Origin: Bogoriella caseilytica
GTDB lineage: Bacteria > Actinomycetota > Actinomycetes > Actinomycetales > Actinomycetaceae
DNA length: 64,000 nt
NCBI RefSeq assembly: GCF_003752405.1
Contig: NZ_RKHK01000001.1
Span: 3,100,001 to 3,164,000, forward strand
Reading direction: 5' to 3'
The notes below the pieces were generated by a model. The model was given only the letters and a program-made list of their open reading frames with translations, did not search any database and had not been told where the DNA came from. The translations under genes were made by a program, and so were the position numbers. This document shows positions 44,327-52,080 of the stretch, in pieces. Numbering within the stretch: the first letter of the stretch is position 1; each line of letters opens with the position of its first letter.

Positions 44327-45342
44327 CCGACGACGAGGAGCCGCCGGAGCACGAGGACGGCGACGAGTCTGGTTCGGAGTCGGACCACGAAGAGCAAGAA
44401 GAACGGGGCGAGCCGTTCTTCCGTTTCGGTTCCGGGTTCTCTCCGGGGTTCATGCAGGCACTCGGGCCCGGTATGGGGCGCCTCTGGGGCATCGACGCGT
44501 CTTGGTGGGCTGCTGCGGCGGAAGCGAGCAAGCCGTTTATCGAGATGCCTGCATTCATGCAGACGTTCGCGAGGACCGGTGCCCTGACGAGCCAGTGGGC
44601 CGCGACGGCACAGCGGATCACTGAGGAGCACACCCGGGTCTGGCGCGACCTGTACAAGTCCTTCGCGCCTGACACCGGACGGGTCTTCGCTGACCTCAAC
44701 CGTTACCTCCTGCCACCGAACTTGCGTGACCACGCCGATGAGGTCACGGTCACCCAGGTCTACCGCTTTCTCAGGGAAGAGGGCATCCCTCTCTACCTCG
44801 TCCCCAGTGGGCGCGTAGCGGTCCGGCTTCTTCGCGCCGAGGACCATAGAGCCAGGCGGAAGGTCCTGAACGACTGCTATGGGCAGATCATCGAGGACTG
44901 CGCGGACCTACTGGCGCGAGCTGATCATGAACAGGTGCGCGAGGAGGTGCTGTTCGTCCAGGACGGGCTCGGGGCGATGAAGGCCGGGCATACACGTTCT
45001 GCGCAAGCGATCTTCACAGTCACCCTCGACACCCTCATCGCCCGCTTCTACCCCGAGAAGGCGATCCGGACGGCGATCACCAGCCGGAAGAGAGGCGAGG
45101 AGGTACCGGAGGAGATCAACAGTATGGGGGTGCGTGAGGCCATGGTCTGGCTTCCGATCTGGAACGCCCACGAGCAGTTCTGGAGAGACAAGGGCGACTC
45201 CATCCCCTACCGGTACTCCCGCCACGCCAGCGTCCACGGCGTGTCCAAGAGACAGTTCAGCAAGAGGAACTGCGCCCAGGCGCTCATGCTCGTCACCAGC
45301 TTGACCGGCTACGCCGACGCCCTCTTCCGCAACGGAAGGTAG
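44323..45342 (+). CDS. HEPN-like protein with RxxxxH motif
   Basis: 339 aa. A Glu/Asp-rich N-terminus (DDEEPPEHEDGDESGSESDH) leads into a helical body. Near the end, IPYRYSRHASVHGVSKRQFS contains Arg300-His305 spaced as RxxxxH with a polar residue after Arg, followed by a helix (CAQALMLVTSLTGYADALF). This is the hallmark of HEPN-type ribonuclease domains, although the fold cannot be proved by eye. TTG 44323 overlaps the AlbA_2 gene's stop (TTGA). If real it would be an RNA-cleaving effector of the island. Confidence 0.55.
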   Translation: MTDDEEPPEHEDGDESGSESDHEEQEERGEPFFRFGSGFSPGFMQALGPGMGRLWGIDASWWAAAAEASKPFIEMPAFMQTFARTGALTSQWAATAQRITEEHTRVWRDLYKSFAPDTGRVFADLNRYLLPPNLRDHADEVTVTQVYRFLREEGIPLYLVPSGRVAVRLLRAEDHRARRKVLNDCYGQIIEDCADLLARADHEQVREEVLFVQDGLGAMKAGHTRSAQAIFTVTLDTLIARFYPEKAIRTAITSRKRGEEVPEEINSMGVREAMVWLPIWNAHEQFWRDKGDSIPYRYSRHASVHGVSKRQFSKRNCAQALMLVTSLTGYADALFRNGR

Positions 45343-45407
45343 ATGTCAGTGGCAACTGATGTCATCAGGTCACCGGGCCCAACGGCCTTCTTAGAAAGGA
45401 GCAGGCA

Positions 45408-46277
45408 GTGACCATCAGCATCTACGCCTACCGGAGCCTCATCTGGCTCGCCAGAAACCCGCGCAGCGGCAACCCACCGGAGACCGTGTGCCCGCCAGAG
45501 GACCAGAAGCTCGTCCTCCGCGAGATGGCTGAGCGCCGCTGGACCCTCCCCGTCGAGGAAGTCGAGACACTCGCGGGAACGGTGAGCTTCTTGCTCTTGG
45601 ACGAGGGGAAGGCACAGGCGCGGCGCGAAGATTCCGACTACCTCGTTCGTAGTGCTGCCTATGAGGTCCTTCAAGCTGTCCCCACACGGCGGGGAGCCGA
45701 CCTCTTGGAAGCGGCGGCAGCCTTCGAAGACGGCGCCACCGATCCCGTCACCGGCGAGCCTTTCGACAGTGAGATCGCTGACGACGCAGCACATCTACTC
45801 GATGAACACGGTCTCGTGGACGGGGTGCGGTCATCTAACGAAGCGGTGTTCCGCATGCAGTTGACCCCCAAGGGCAGGCAGTGGCGCCGGGCTCATTGGG
45901 TGCCAAGAATCGAGGAAGAGGCGGGGCAGGTGACCATGAACCAGCACAACGCGTTCAACATGAACGGCGGCACGCTCGGTGCCGCCGTGGTCGGCGGACA
46001 GGGCAACGTCGCCAACGTGCAGCAGGACCTCGACGGAGGATTCGCTCAGGCGCTTGAAGAGCTGCGAGAGCAGGTCCGGGAGAACGCGGAGACCGATCAG
46101 GATCGGGACGAGCTTCTCGGCCAGGTTGACCAGCTCGAAGAAGCCGCCCACACCGGAGACCCAGGTCGGATGGAACGGCTACGTAACTCGTTCCTCGAAG
46201 GCTTCGCCAACAAGGCCGGTACCGCAGCGGCGAGTAGCGTGCTCGGGCTACCGGTCCATCTGGTGGGAGCGGGCTGA
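45408..46277 (+). CDS. Island protein with probable winged helix and GNV-type motif
   Basis: 289 aa. The N-terminal half has wHTH-like spacing (DDAAHLLDEHGLVDGVRSSN with LTPKGRQW). It is followed by an Asn/Gly-rich segment (NQHNAFNMNGGTLGAAVVGG and GNVANVQQD) seen in many actinobacterial conflict proteins, and a helical tail (ALEELREQVRENAETDQDRD). GTG 45408 has a strong AAAGGAG site and a 65-bp gap upstream, so it may have its own promoter. A sensor or regulator for the island is possible but unproven. Confidence 0.6.
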   Translation: MTISIYAYRSLIWLARNPRSGNPPETVCPPEDQKLVLREMAERRWTLPVEEVETLAGTVSFLLLDEGKAQARREDSDYLVRSAAYEVLQAVPTRRGADLLEAAAAFEDGATDPVTGEPFDSEIADDAAHLLDEHGLVDGVRSSNEAVFRMQLTPKGRQWRRAHWVPRIEEEAGQVTMNQHNAFNMNGGTLGAAVVGGQGNVANVQQDLDGGFAQALEELREQVRENAETDQDRDELLGQVDQLEEAAHTGDPGRMERLRNSFLEGFANKAGTAAASSVLGLPVHLVGAG

Positions 46278-46344
46278 CACCGAAGCTTGGGACGCCCGGT
46301 TGGCGCGCCACCGGTAAGACCGTCATCAACGCGACCATACTCGG

Positions 46345-46755
46345 TCAGCACGGGGCGTCGATCCTGTTATCGGAATGCCAGATCTCCGCCCCGCACTCAT
46401 TGATGAGCAACCAATAGTTCCCCACCCCTGGGCGGGCCGGAGTATTAAGGTGGGCATTGGCGAACTCCGCCGCCTGGCTGGTGTCAAACGGCCAGTGCGT
46501 GCACCTAAACCATTGGCTATTCCAGCCCTCTAGTGAGCAGACTTCGATAGCTTCTCCACCACTATAGGACGAGAGCGCATAGAGGCGATCCGAATTATCG
46601 TTGAACCCTATTATTACATACCCGACATCCCGACCCCACTGTTGCGACGGCGCAACCCATGCATGTGAAATAGTTGCCCGGCGAGGTGGCGGCTTGGGAT
46701 TCTTCTCCTGTGCCGAACAACACGGCAGGGTCGAAGGTGGAAGGGACTGCTGCAC
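46345..46755 (-). CDS. Orphan hypothetical protein in low-GC patch
   Basis: Up to 136 aa. The convincing part is GYVIIGFNDNSDRLYALSSY, VCSLEGWNSQWFRCTHWPFD and VGNYWLLINECGAEIWHSD, a Trp/Tyr/Asn-rich beta-type protein resembling small immunity proteins in composition only. No good start or ribosome binding site is visible; GTG 46755 is the earliest, and the first 40 residues look non-native. It may be 5'-truncated. Confidence 0.5.
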   Translation of the reverse strand: MQQSLPPSTLPCCSAQEKNPKPPPRRATISHAWVAPSQQWGRDVGYVIIGFNDNSDRLYALSSYSGGEAIEVCSLEGWNSQWFRCTHWPFDTSQAAEFANAHLNTPARPGVGNYWLLINECGAEIWHSDNRIDAPC

Positions 46756-46908
46756 GGATAGGTGACAGGTTCTTGTCAGTAGGCAGGTCAGCGAATTGGA
46801 CTACTGACATTTCAGATGAGACCAGACAGACAAGTCCGTAGTGGCGCGCCACGACGTCCGGCTTCCGTCCCCGGCGTGACTCCCCCTCAGCGGACACCGC
46901 GTCAGTGT

Positions 46909-47505
46909 TCAGCGCCTACCGCGTTCGCTGATTCGATCCGACAGCGCACTTCCGACGAAGAATCCCATGGCGGCCGCGAGTCCGACGATGGTTACGGACG
47001 ACCTCCAGCCATCGCCGAGAAATCCGGGCTGAACGATCCACCATGCACCAACGGCAATCGCACCGATGATCGACCGAGTCATCGGTGAGAGACCGCGTGC
47101 GACCACGCCCAGAACGATCGAAACGACACACGCTATAGCCACTGTGAAGAGAGAAGCACCGAGAGCCGCGACCACATACAGGGGCCAGTCAGAGCTCAAG
47201 AAAACTGACCGGTCGTCACTGAGATTTACTCCCCATTCATCACTGGAGACTGCCCCGGTGAATATGGTCAATGCGGCTGCTGCCAGGAATCCAGACGTCA
47301 CTATGGGGAGAAGATTCATTCTCGCCACGACATCGACTCGCAAGGCGACGAGCACGCCGAGCGCTGCCAAGACGGGAAGCAGGACGGACCCAGGGAACAG
47401 GAGGCTATTCCCATAGATCAAGAAATTGACAGCAACGACCGCAGCTGCAGTGGCAGCCATCGACCCCACCATCACCAGAGTGCGAGCCGAGTCCCTCCCG
47501 GCCAA
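46909..47505 (-). CDS. Multi-pass membrane protein, hypothetical
   Basis: 198 aa, about six helices (MAATAAAVVAVNFLIYGNSL, LLPVLAALGVLVALRV, LYVVAALGASLFTVAIACVV, GAIAVGAWWIVQPGFLG). Start probably TTG 47505, 18 bases after the stop of the next small membrane gene, so they form a pair. Lower GC and less biased codons than the neighbours suggest recent transfer. Confidence 0.6.
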   Translation of the reverse strand: MAGRDSARTLVMVGSMAATAAAVVAVNFLIYGNSLLFPGSVLLPVLAALGVLVALRVDVVARMNLLPIVTSGFLAAAALTIFTGAVSSDEWGVNLSDDRSVFLSSDWPLYVVAALGASLFTVAIACVVSIVLGVVARGLSPMTRSIIGAIAVGAWWIVQPGFLGDGWRSSVTIVGLAAAMGFFVGSALSDRISERGRR

Positions 47506-47523
47506 TCGACTGCCAGCGGCTAC

Positions 47524-47778
47524 TCATCCATACGCCGCGATGGATACCACGACGATCGGTACGATCAGGACGGAGGCAAACGATGAGAGGAACAGGAAAG
47601 CGTTCAGCCCGCTCTCCGCCCCCACGAAAGCTTGCTCTTGTCCGATGAGCATCGCGAGATGCACGTACCCGTAGGCGAAGGTTGCTACAGAGACTGCCAC
47701 CGCCCCCACCTCGCGCCAGGAGCGATGTCGGCGTTCCACTGAAGACTGAGCCCCGGTTGCCCCAGATTGCGCACTCAA
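47524..47778 (-). CDS. Small two-helix membrane protein
   Basis: 84 aa from TTG 47778 with GGGGGAAC upstream. Helices VGAVAVSVATFAYGYVHLAM and LFLSSFASVLIVPIVVVSIA. First gene of a two-gene unit with the membrane protein downstream. No family known. Confidence 0.5.
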   Translation of the reverse strand: MSAQSGATGAQSSVERRHRSWREVGAVAVSVATFAYGYVHLAMLIGQEQAFVGAESGLNAFLFLSSFASVLIVPIVVVSIAAYG

Positions 47779-47951
47779 TTGTTCCCCCAGGTGATGCGTT
47801 CACGAAAGAGGTCCTTCACCCACGCTATCCAGGAGTGTGCGCTTTGTGTCAATAGTCATCAGGTACGAGGGGCTCATCGAACCTCGGCAGGATTGGAGGC
47901 CTGACGCGTGCAGATGACTCTGGAGCGAGCAAAAGGGTGATGTGCCGCCGG

Positions 47952-48293
47952 CTAGAAGAAGACGAAGGGCCGCACGACATGCGTCGCGAACCAGCCGGCC
48001 AGGGCCGCGAGAGTGACCCATGCCGTGCCGAGCATGGCCCACCGACGCCGTGTCCGGCCGAGTGTCAGCGTGGCGACCAATGCGGCCACGATGACCGCGG
48101 TCCACGCCGCCGCCACCGCAAGCCGCGCCTCACCGCCGCACCCCGCCGGGGGCGGGTAGATCGCGGCACACACATCACGGCGGGGAACCACCAGGTTCCA
48201 GATCTGCCACAGCCCGATCACAGCAAGGGCCACCGGCACACCCCAGAGTGCTGGGTGAACTCCCCTGTTCGTGGGCGACCGACGCTGGACCAT
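47952..48293 (-). CDS. Three-helix membrane protein, hypothetical
   Basis: About 113 aa from ATG 48293 (MVQRRSPTNRG). Helices near ALWGVPVALAVIGLWQIWNL, VAAAWTAVIVAALVATLTLG and AMLGTAWVTLAALAGWFATH. Two cysteines (RRDVCAAIYPPPAGCGGE) lie in the external loop and may form a disulfide. Core-like GC marks the right limit of the low-GC patch. Function unknown. Confidence 0.65.
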   Translation of the reverse strand: MVQRRSPTNRGVHPALWGVPVALAVIGLWQIWNLVVPRRDVCAAIYPPPAGCGGEARLAVAAAWTAVIVAALVATLTLGRTRRRWAMLGTAWVTLAALAGWFATHVVRPFVFF

Positions 48294-48342
48294 GCCGTCA
48301 GAATACGGCGGATGCCTTTGGATCAACTGTCGGGGCTAGCGG

Positions 48343-49242
48343 TCATTCCGCCGGATCGAGCAGGGCGGACGCCGCGGCATGATCGGCCTCGGCGCCGGTC
48401 GTCAGCGCATAGAGCGCATAACCGAGCGGCGAGGCGTCCCACAGGTGCCGGGCCTGCGCTGCGAGACCCGGGTAAATCCGGCCTCCGGCCACCGAGTAGG
48501 CGTCGAGCGCGGCCTGCAGCATCTCCTCCCCTGCGGCGCCGTACTGAGCGGCGAAGTCCCGGGCCGGATCGTCCACGCGTGCCGTGGTCCAGTCCAGAAC
48601 TCCGGTGATCGCACCGCCGTCCCTGAACAGGATGTGTGCGGGGTAGATCTCGCCGTGGGTCATCACCGTGTGATCAGGCCAGCACGCGTCGTCCTCCAGC
48701 CAGGTCTGCCACGCCCCGGCCAGCGCCGGGGCTACCGTGAACTCCGCGCTCACCCGGGCCACGTCATCCCGCCATGCCTGGCGCACCTCGTCGGGTGACC
48801 GGATCTCCACGCCGGCCGTCGCCGCCTCTGCGGCTGTCACCGAGTGCAGGCGGCCCAGGAGACGCCCCAAGCGTGCGGCGTAGTCCGGGCTGGCCGGGTC
48901 CATGTGCCAGATAGGTTCCCCGGCCTCGGACAGGGTCAGGCCCGGGGCCCCGGGGAGCGCCGGGTAGGCGATGAGCTCCGGCCTGCGAATCCGCCAGTCC
49001 GGCACCTCGATCCCGTCCAGGCCGAGAACGGGCGAGACGAGCTCGAGGATCGCCACCTCAGCTGCCATGCCCCGGGCGACATCTTCGCGTCGCGGGATGC
49101 GCAGCACCCAGACCTGACCGGCTTCGTTCGAGGCCATCACCACCCGGTAGTCGAGACCGGCTTCGCTGACCGTCGCGCCCCCGGCGGACAGGCACAGGCC
49201 ATGGGAGGCGGCCAGGCTCAGTGCCTCATCGAGCGTGTTCAT
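48343..49242 (-). CDS. Macrolide 2'-phosphotransferase-like kinase
   Basis: 299 aa, Mph-type kinase. Family features: LDYRVVMASNEAGQVWVLRI with PRRED in the ATP lobe, catalytic loop VMTHGEIYPAHILF and GVLDWTTARVDDPARDFAAQ. The catalytic-loop position that is usually Asp (HGD) is Glu here (HGE), so activity should be tested. Known Mph enzymes use GTP to inactivate erythromycin-like drugs. ATG 49242. Confidence 0.85.
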   Translation of the reverse strand: MNTLDEALSLAASHGLCLSAGGATVSEAGLDYRVVMASNEAGQVWVLRIPRREDVARGMAAEVAILELVSPVLGLDGIEVPDWRIRRPELIAYPALPGAPGLTLSEAGEPIWHMDPASPDYAARLGRLLGRLHSVTAAEAATAGVEIRSPDEVRQAWRDDVARVSAEFTVAPALAGAWQTWLEDDACWPDHTVMTHGEIYPAHILFRDGGAITGVLDWTTARVDDPARDFAAQYGAAGEEMLQAALDAYSVAGGRIYPGLAAQARHLWDASPLGYALYALTTGAEADHAAASALLDPAE

Positions 49243-49462
49243 AGGCGCACCGTGTCACCGATTCAGCCGCGGAAGCCACCGTTTTTCCGCCGCCCCCACG
49301 CTCGGCGTCGCGATTCATGGGCACTCCTCATGGACAGAGCTCAGCCCAGGCCGTCGCGCTCCGCTTTGTCACGGCGCCCCCTCTCCGGGGTGCGTAGCTC
49401 AGCCACCCTAGGAAGGTGCTCGGTCAACTGCCGCAGCTGCAGCACGGTGAGAGACTGCACCG

Positions 49463-50320
49463 GTGACCTCTCCCCCGGGCCGGACGATCAGCGCGCTGTG
49501 GCGTTCCTGCCATCCGGGCCCCTCTCTGGTGGTCACCGCGCTCGCAGCCGCGCTCGCGATCGCCGCCGAGATTGAACTCTGGCGCACGGTGCTGCTCACT
49601 CTCGCCGTCTTCGCCGGCCAGCTCTTCGTCGGCTTCTCGAACGACGCCTTCGACGCGAGGCGTGACCGCGAGGTCGGGCGAGACGACAAGCCCCTCGCCC
49701 GAGGCGAGATCACCGTGCACACCGTCTGGGTCGCAGCGCTGTTCTGCCTGCTGCTCGCGCTGGGGCTCTCTGCGCCATTGGGCGTCGGGCTGCTGACCGC
49801 GCACGCGCTCGCCCTGGCCTCGGCCTGGTCGTACAACGCGACGCTGAAGGCGACCGCTTTCTCGATCGCGCCCTTCATCCTCAGCTTCGGGCTGTTCCCC
49901 TCCTTCGCCACGCTCACCGCAGAGCCGTCGCAGTTCGCGCCGATGTGGGCCTGGGTGGCCGGCGGTGCCTTCGGTGCAGCCGTGCACCTCACCAACGTGC
50001 TCCCCGACCTTGATGATGATGCCCGCACCGGCATCCGCGGCCTCCCCCACCGCCTCGGTGTGCGGCCCTCGGTGGTGCTCGCTGCCACCGCCGTCATTGC
50101 CGGTGCCATCGCCGTGTTGATCGGGCCCGCCGGCGCCAAGGCCGCAGAGGTCAACACCACCTCTTGGCTCTTCTTCGGACTGATCAGCGCCGTGGCGCTG
50201 CTGGCTGTCGCCCTGGCCTTCGCCGGGCGATCGAGCCGGATCCTCTTCCGGCTCATCATGCTCGCAGGCCTCCTGCTGGCCGCCCACCTGGTGACCACGG
50301 GCAACGCCTTCGCCGGTTGA
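49463..50320 (+). CDS. UbiA-family prenyltransferase
   Basis: 285 aa, about eight helices. First aspartate-rich motif FSNDAFDARRDREVGRDDKP (NDxxDxxxD) and second VLPDLDDDARTGIRGLPHRL. Transfers a polyprenyl group to an acceptor in the membrane; acceptor unknown. GTG 49463. The C-terminal Ala/Gly-rich helices are typical. No menaquinone or other pathway gene is adjacent. Confidence 0.9.
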   Translation: MTSPPGRTISALWRSCHPGPSLVVTALAAALAIAAEIELWRTVLLTLAVFAGQLFVGFSNDAFDARRDREVGRDDKPLARGEITVHTVWVAALFCLLLALGLSAPLGVGLLTAHALALASAWSYNATLKATAFSIAPFILSFGLFPSFATLTAEPSQFAPMWAWVAGGAFGAAVHLTNVLPDLDDDARTGIRGLPHRLGVRPSVVLAATAVIAGAIAVLIGPAGAKAAEVNTTSWLFFGLISAVALLAVALAFAGRSSRILFRLIMLAGLLLAAHLVTTGNAFAG

Positions 50321-50358
50321 GGGGACCATGGGAACAAGCTCCCGCCGGGGAGGTCAGC

Positions 50359-50538
50359 TCACCTCGGTGAACCACGCTCCGAGTCCTCGAAGGACATCCG
50401 CCCGTCGCCAGAGAGTCGTGCGCCCCGGAGGGCATCGCGCACGCCGGCGCGCACACTGGCGCGGATCACCCAGTACATGACGTACGCGAACACCGCGAAA
50501 CACACGATGCTCATGAGGAATGCGGTGTTCGGTCCCAT
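50359..50538 (-). CDS. Small single-pass membrane protein
   Basis: 59-aa gene: ATG 50538, one helix (SIVCFAVFAYVMYWVIRASV) followed by a basic/acidic tail (RAGVRDALRGARLSGDGRMS). Compact membrane-anchor proteins of this form are common in actinobacteria. The clear helix followed by positive charges supports a real gene, though a ribosome binding site is weak. Divergent from the next small membrane gene. Confidence 0.55.
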   Translation of the reverse strand: MGPNTAFLMSIVCFAVFAYVMYWVIRASVRAGVRDALRGARLSGDGRMSFEDSERGSPR

Positions 50539-50643
50539 CCGCAGACCCTATTCACCAGCACGATCGATCGCCACCACCGTGGTCTCGACCCGTCTTCGCG
50601 CGGGCGACCGATGGCCAAGCGTGCGGCGGGCTACCGTGAAGGC

Positions 50644-50850
50644 ATGGATGCGGCATTTCGGTACGGCGGTGCGCTCGCTCTCTTCCTCGTCTTCTGGCTG
50701 CTCTTCAGTGCCACGGGCAACGGAACGCTGGGGCTCTACGTGGGCGGCGGCGCGGCGCTGATCTGGCTAGCCTTCGGGCTGCTCGTGGGCCGCAAGCAGC
50801 TGCGCGAGGCGCGTGCCGTCCGCAGGCAACAGGACGAGCAGACCCCCTGA
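50644..50850 (+). CDS. Small two-helix membrane protein
   Basis: 68 aa from ATG 50644 (MDAAFRYGGALALFLVFWLL). Second helix YVGGGAALIWLAFGLLVG, then a charged tail (RKQLREARAVRRQQDEQTP). An earlier ATG at 50611 is possible. Function unknown. Confidence 0.6.
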   Translation: MDAAFRYGGALALFLVFWLLFSATGNGTLGLYVGGGAALIWLAFGLLVGRKQLREARAVRRQQDEQTP

Positions 50851-51153
50851 GACTCCCCGGGCCCGAGTCGGGGTCGGTTCAGGGCTGTACCTGATACCGC
50901 CCTCCGATCCAGCGTCATAGCGTCCCAAACACGAGGCCGGCACCGTGCCGGCGTCGTCGAAGGAAGACGTGATGACGCCACAAGACGCCGGTCGGGTCAG
51001 ACCCGCAGCACCCGCACATACGCTTGGAGTAGGGGGCCACAATCGGCCCTGGGGCGGACGCCGAACGCACGGGCACGACCCTAGCCTTCCGAACATGGAA
51101 CTCCCCGGCCCCGCCGCCGACGCAGGGACCTCCGCCACGGCAGCGGACCGCCC
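50851..51153. other. Intergenic region before the DMT transporter
   Basis: About 300 bases with no convincing gene. A short ATG frame at 51095 (20 codons) ends in a TGA overlapping the transporter GTG at 51154, but it lacks a ribosome binding site. Probably promoter and leader for the transporter-glycosyltransferase pair. Confidence 0.4.
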
Positions 51154-52077
51154 GTGAGCGGCGCTCTCGCCATCATCCTGGTGGTGCTTGCCTCGGTGGC
51201 CTTCGCCGGCGGAGCCATCGCCCAGCATCGTGCTATTCGCCTCGACCAGCGCTCCCAGCCCCGGAACGCCCTGTCATGGCACCAGCTCACCGGCCTGTTG
51301 TCCAACCCTCGCTGGCTGATGGGTGTCCTGCTGATGGCGGCCGCGGCCGCCCTGCACATCACCGCACTCTCGATGGCTCCGGTCAGCCTCATTCAGCCCA
51401 TCGGTGTCCTGGCCGTTCCGTGGTCAGTCCTGCTCGCCATTCGCCTCTACGGCCACCGCACCTCGGCCCAGCTCTGGATGGCAGTAGCCGTCACGCTGGC
51501 GGGGCTCGCCGGCTTCACGATCCTCGCGAGCACCTTCACCACCAGCACCCACACCGCCCCCGACCTCTCGCTCCTGGCCTGGTCGGTGGTGCTCTGCGGT
51601 GGCACAGCTACCGCCCTGGTCGCACTCAGCCGCAGTGCCCCGTCGCTGCTGCGGTCCTTCGCCTGGGCGGCCGGCGCCGCCGTGCTCTTCGGCCTGGTCT
51701 CCGCACTGCTGAAGTCGGTGCTGGTCATGTACCACGCCGGAGCGAGCCTGCTCTCCCCCGCCGTGCTCCTCACCGGGCTGGCCATCGCCGGCGCCGCTGC
51801 CGCGGGTGCGTGGCTGACCCAGCAGGCCTACGCCCTCGGCCACCCCGAGGTCGTGGTCGCCGCACTGACCACCATCGACCCCGTCGTCGCCGTGGTCTAC
51901 GGGCTGGTGGTGCTGCACGAAGGCGCCAATGTAGGCGTGCTCGTCATCGTCGCCTTGGCCGTCTTCGGTGCAGTGGCGATCGCCGGCGTGGCAGGGCTCT
52001 CGCGGCACCATCCCGAAGCTGTTAAGCATCGCTCCCTCCCTCTCCTCCCATCCGGTCTCACCGAAAAGCAGGGCTGA
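51154..52077 (+). CDS. DMT-superfamily (EamA-like) transporter
   Basis: 307 aa, about nine to ten helices in two halves. Seen: LASVAFAGGAIAQHRAIRLD, ALSMAPVSLIQPIGVLAVPW and TQQAYALGHPEVVVAALTTI with DPVVAVVYG, the mirrored proline-rich loop of DMT proteins. It lies three bases before a GT4 gene. A role moving a lipid-linked or sugar precursor for that enzyme is possible but only inferred. Confidence 0.82.
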   Translation: MSGALAIILVVLASVAFAGGAIAQHRAIRLDQRSQPRNALSWHQLTGLLSNPRWLMGVLLMAAAAALHITALSMAPVSLIQPIGVLAVPWSVLLAIRLYGHRTSAQLWMAVAVTLAGLAGFTILASTFTTSTHTAPDLSLLAWSVVLCGGTATALVALSRSAPSLLRSFAWAAGAAVLFGLVSALLKSVLVMYHAGASLLSPAVLLTGLAIAGAAAAGAWLTQQAYALGHPEVVVAALTTIDPVVAVVYGLVVLHEGANVGVLVIVALAVFGAVAIAGVAGLSRHHPEAVKHRSLPLLPSGLTEKQG

Positions 52078-52080
52078 CCC

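Noticed and set aside
33277-45359. GATGTCAGTGG(T/C)A(G/A)CTGA direct repeat at 33277-33294 and 45342-45359, flanking the island
   Set aside because: 16 of 18 positions match, but many 18-mers at this level are expected by chance in 64 kb, and no supporting inverted end or target duplication was seen.
51095-51157. Possible 20-codon leader peptide overlapping the DMT transporter start
   Set aside because: No ribosome binding site, no regulatory codon run and no attenuator-like hairpins; likely a chance frame.
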